From an uncultured Flavobacteriales bacterium (GTDB taxonomy: Bacteria > Bacteroidota > Bacteroidia > Flavobacteriales > Vicingaceae): a DNA stretch of 7,602 bases. Under the pieces are notes generated by a model. The model searched no databases. It was not told the origin of the DNA and saw nothing but the letters and a program-made list of their open reading frames with translations. A program made the translations under genes and the position numbers. Shown in pieces: positions 6,601 to 7,602 of this stretch. Numbering within the stretch: position 1 is the first letter of the stretch; each line of letters starts with the position of its first letter. The stretch is taken from NCBI GenBank assembly GCA_946886085.1, contig CAMPHX010000053.1, forward strand, positions 1 through 7,602, written 5' to 3'.

Positions 6601-7496
6601 TTTGACGGTTGTCCGGTATTACTAGCGGTTATAAAATAAAAAGAAGTGTCACTAAATAGGTTTTTTTGATTATTAAATCGGTTACTAAGTGTGTTTAAAC
6701 TCCATGTGTTTGGAGATTGACCATAAAATAATACATAATCTTCTTTGTCAAAGACACCATCATTTTCACCAGCAACATGGATAGCATTTTGTTGAAGGTC
6801 GTCAGGTCTGTAATCGTTATTTAGTAGTGGTAACATTTTACCACCATTACCATAAATTTTAATGTTGGCGGGGTTTATATTGTCAATATCAAGTCCTAAA
6901 TCTTTTAGAAAGTCATAAGTAAGTTTAAAAACACCATCTTTAGAGACTCCTATTTTGTACCAATCACCTGTTTCTAGTACGGAATTAAGTGTTAAACTTT
7001 TATTTGTAGGACCTGTTGTTGTAGGTTTTTTAGTAATTAGTTCAAATTTGTAGCTTACTACTTTTTTATAAGTTCCACTGTTTTTGTCGTATATAATAGG
7101 GATAAAGTTATAGTAGCCATAATTAACTTTTTTTTCAATACCATTAAAAAAATTCAGTTCTATACTATTAGGTAAATAATCAAAACCGTACATGTTTTGT
7201 ATTTCTTCTAAAGAAATGTTTTCATAACTAATATTTAGTATATTTACATCAATAAGTTTTTCCTGATTAAGGGAAATTTTGTCATAATAGATAGCTAAAT
7301 AATCCTTTTCGGCAATAAAATCCATATTATTAAATGAAGGAAACCATTTTGAATTATTTTTTTGAGTTGAAGATTCAGTGTTTTTTTTAACTGTTGAGTC
7401 CCATGAAATGTTTTTTTCAACTATAACATTTCCAGCTAAAAAACTCAGAGGAAGTAATATTGACAGGGCAATAGAAAGTAATTTACTGTAAAACAT
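3672..7496 (-). CDS. porU: T9SS C25-family sortase PorU
   Basis: PorU is the cell-surface gingipain-like cysteine peptidase of the T9SS attachment complex. It cuts the C-terminal sorting domain from secreted cargo and joins the new end to an anchor, working with PorV. The 1274-aa protein has a signal peptide in residues 1-22 and a long beta-rich N-terminal region to about 510. The C25 peptidase domain spans about 545-915, with YLLLFGDGSYDNKNR (614-628), IAIGRLPV (677-684), NYTGHGGEVGWAHERIL (784-800) and TATCEFSRFDDPSRTSAGE (819-837). By family analogy His788 and Cys822 form the catalytic dyad, and both are intact. The peptidase region ends at FTLLGDPALKL (903-913). Ig-like beta domains follow. 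The last 100 residues (YNYPNPFTTYTEF at 1179-1191, ITWDGLDAFGDQIGRGVYVY and terminal KLVILR) form a FlgD-like type A sorting domain, so PorU itself is likely a T9SS client. Length and architecture are normal for the family. No obvious terminator follows the stop. Confidence 0.96.
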   Translation of the reverse strand: MFYSKLLSIALSILLPLSFLAGNVIVEKNISWDSTVKKNTESSTQKNNSKWFPSFNNMDFIAEKDYLAIYYDKISLNQEKLIDVNILNISYENISLEEIQNMYGFDYLPNSIELNFFNGIEKKVNYGYYNFIPIIYDKNSGTYKKVVSYKFELITKKPTTTGPTNKSLTLNSVLETGDWYKIGVSKDGVFKLTYDFLKDLGLDIDNINPANIKIYGNGGKMLPLLNNDYRPDDLQQNAIHVAGENDGVFDKEDYVLFYGQSPNTWSLNTLSNRFNNQKNLFSDTSFYFITASNTGQPSKRIASQPSLSGATFNVTTFNDYAYHEKDLVNLIKSGQEWFGEVFDVRTNYNFNFNAPNLDVNTPVQVEVFVAARSNNTSTFIINTNSNSFNVSCGGVDLNSYTSSFAATGSNATSFTATNDIINIDITYNRPNSLSTGWLNKVELNYRRNLNMNGNQLFFRDINSIGVGNIASFNISNAGTITKIWDVSNPYNIKEINFNLSGGIASFGAATDSLRQFVALTNNFETQVSPLGKVENQNLHGITQADMVIVSHPMFLSHAGQVADFHGDEGLNVIIVTPQQIYNEFSSGSQDIVAIRDFIRMLYNRATVSTYLPKYLLLFGDGSYDNKNRLTSNTNFIPTFQSVNSTNPLGTASYVSDDFYGMLDPSEGIWNGPEVMDIAIGRLPVKSQQEATNVVNKIINYNITTTLDDWRNDVVFVGDDEDANNIHMRQANEIADTIMSQYKPYNVNKILIDAYKQVATPGGNRYPEVNDELDKAVNNGSLIINYTGHGGEVGWAHERILTVPMINSWENQKGLPLFITATCEFSRFDDPSRTSAGELVLLNKNGGIALLTTVRTVFSSPNFALNKTLFNIIFTKNNIEDKTIGEIFTETKNLTNGGTNNRNFTLLGDPALKLAYPNHEIITTKLNNINISSIDTIKALQKVTIEGYVQNRNGQKLTNFNGIIKPTVFDKPKTITTLQNDGGSAMQFNLQTSKLFKGKVSVTNGDFSFSFVVPKDISYTYGIGKVSYYTENSFEDGHGYFDGFYIGGMADSIAADNQGPDLELYMNDDNFISGGMTNENPSLLAFVEDIHGINMVGNGIGHDIIAILDDKTEQPFVLNDFYEADLNSYQKGTIRFPFKDLEEGRHKLTLKVWDVYNNSSEATLEFVVVKSKDLILDKVYNYPNPFTTYTEFWFEHNQPGKPMYAQVQIFTITGKLIQTLEQNILNEGFRSSSITWDGLDAFGDQIGRGVYVYKLRVRAENMSVAEKIQKLVILR

Positions 7497-7509
7497 TTAA
7501 ATTTTTTTT

Positions 7510-7517
7510 ATAAAATT
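7510..7517 (-). promoter_or_regulatory. weak candidate promoter upstream of porU
   Basis: The porU upstream segment inside the window (7497-7602) is very AT-rich and contains no ORF of note. On the minus strand TAATTTTA at 7517-7510 matches TAnnTTTG at seven of eight positions, and a TTTG lies 23 nt further upstream (7544-7541), at the edge of the accepted spacing. This would give a very short 5' leader before the ATG at 7496, which lies in AAAAATTTAAATG. The base composition makes such matches easy to find by chance. Any gene upstream of porU, for example gldJ as in some relatives, lies outside the window and cannot be judged. Confidence 0.2.
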
Positions 7518-7602
7518 AAGACTAAATACATTAGTTTTACAAATTAATTTTAAAGCTAAACGAAATTAAAAAATCTTTATTGTTTTTTTAGGTTTGTAAA
7601 AA

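Noticed and set aside
1..7602. CRISPR array, insertion sequence, tRNA or phage genes
   Set aside because: No regularly spaced repeats, transposase ORF, terminal inverted repeats or tRNA-like cloverleaf were seen; every long ORF is accounted for by chromosomal envelope and T9SS genes.

Overview
The window is AT-rich chromosomal DNA from a Bacteroidota member, most likely Flavobacteriales-like. The case rests on two hallmark type IX secretion system (T9SS) genes, porU and porV, side by side, together with low GC, A-rich start contexts without clear Shine-Dalgarno sites, and a Bacteroidota-style lipoprotein. Family or genus cannot be fixed from the window alone.

Layout. At the left edge is the last few codons of an unidentified plus-strand gene, followed closely by a 192-aa lipoprotein with TPR-like helices (46-624, +). 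Everything else is on the minus strand and is read right to left: porU (7496-3672), a 197-nt gap with a probable promoter and leader, porV (3474-2260), an unlisted 41-codon small ORF (2250-2125), ispF (2114-1635) and murB (1628-621). From porV to murB the spacers are only 9, 10 and 6 nt, so this looks like one transcription unit. The lipoprotein gene and murB converge and share a TTAA at their stop codons.

Function. PorU is the C25-family sortase that removes the C-terminal sorting domain from T9SS cargo at the cell surface, and PorV is its outer-membrane barrel partner, so both belong to the attachment complex. IspF (MEP isoprenoid pathway) and MurB (UDP-MurNAc synthesis) supply envelope precursors. 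All four known products therefore serve envelope building or surface export, although this co-location may only reflect shared growth-linked expression.

Most unusual signal. porV is bracketed by two same-strand copies of a roughly 95-bp sequence. One copy (3566-3476) is the porV leader and ends one base before the porV ATG. The other (2250-2153) starts 9 nt after the porV stop and forms most of the 41-codon ORF. Both begin exactly at ATGAAACGAGC, but frame-breaking indels mean that only the downstream copy stays open past 13 codons. The porV leader also holds a possible stem that would sequester the porV start codon, and it shares short blocks with the porU upstream region. The rest of the window is ordinary housekeeping and T9SS sequence.
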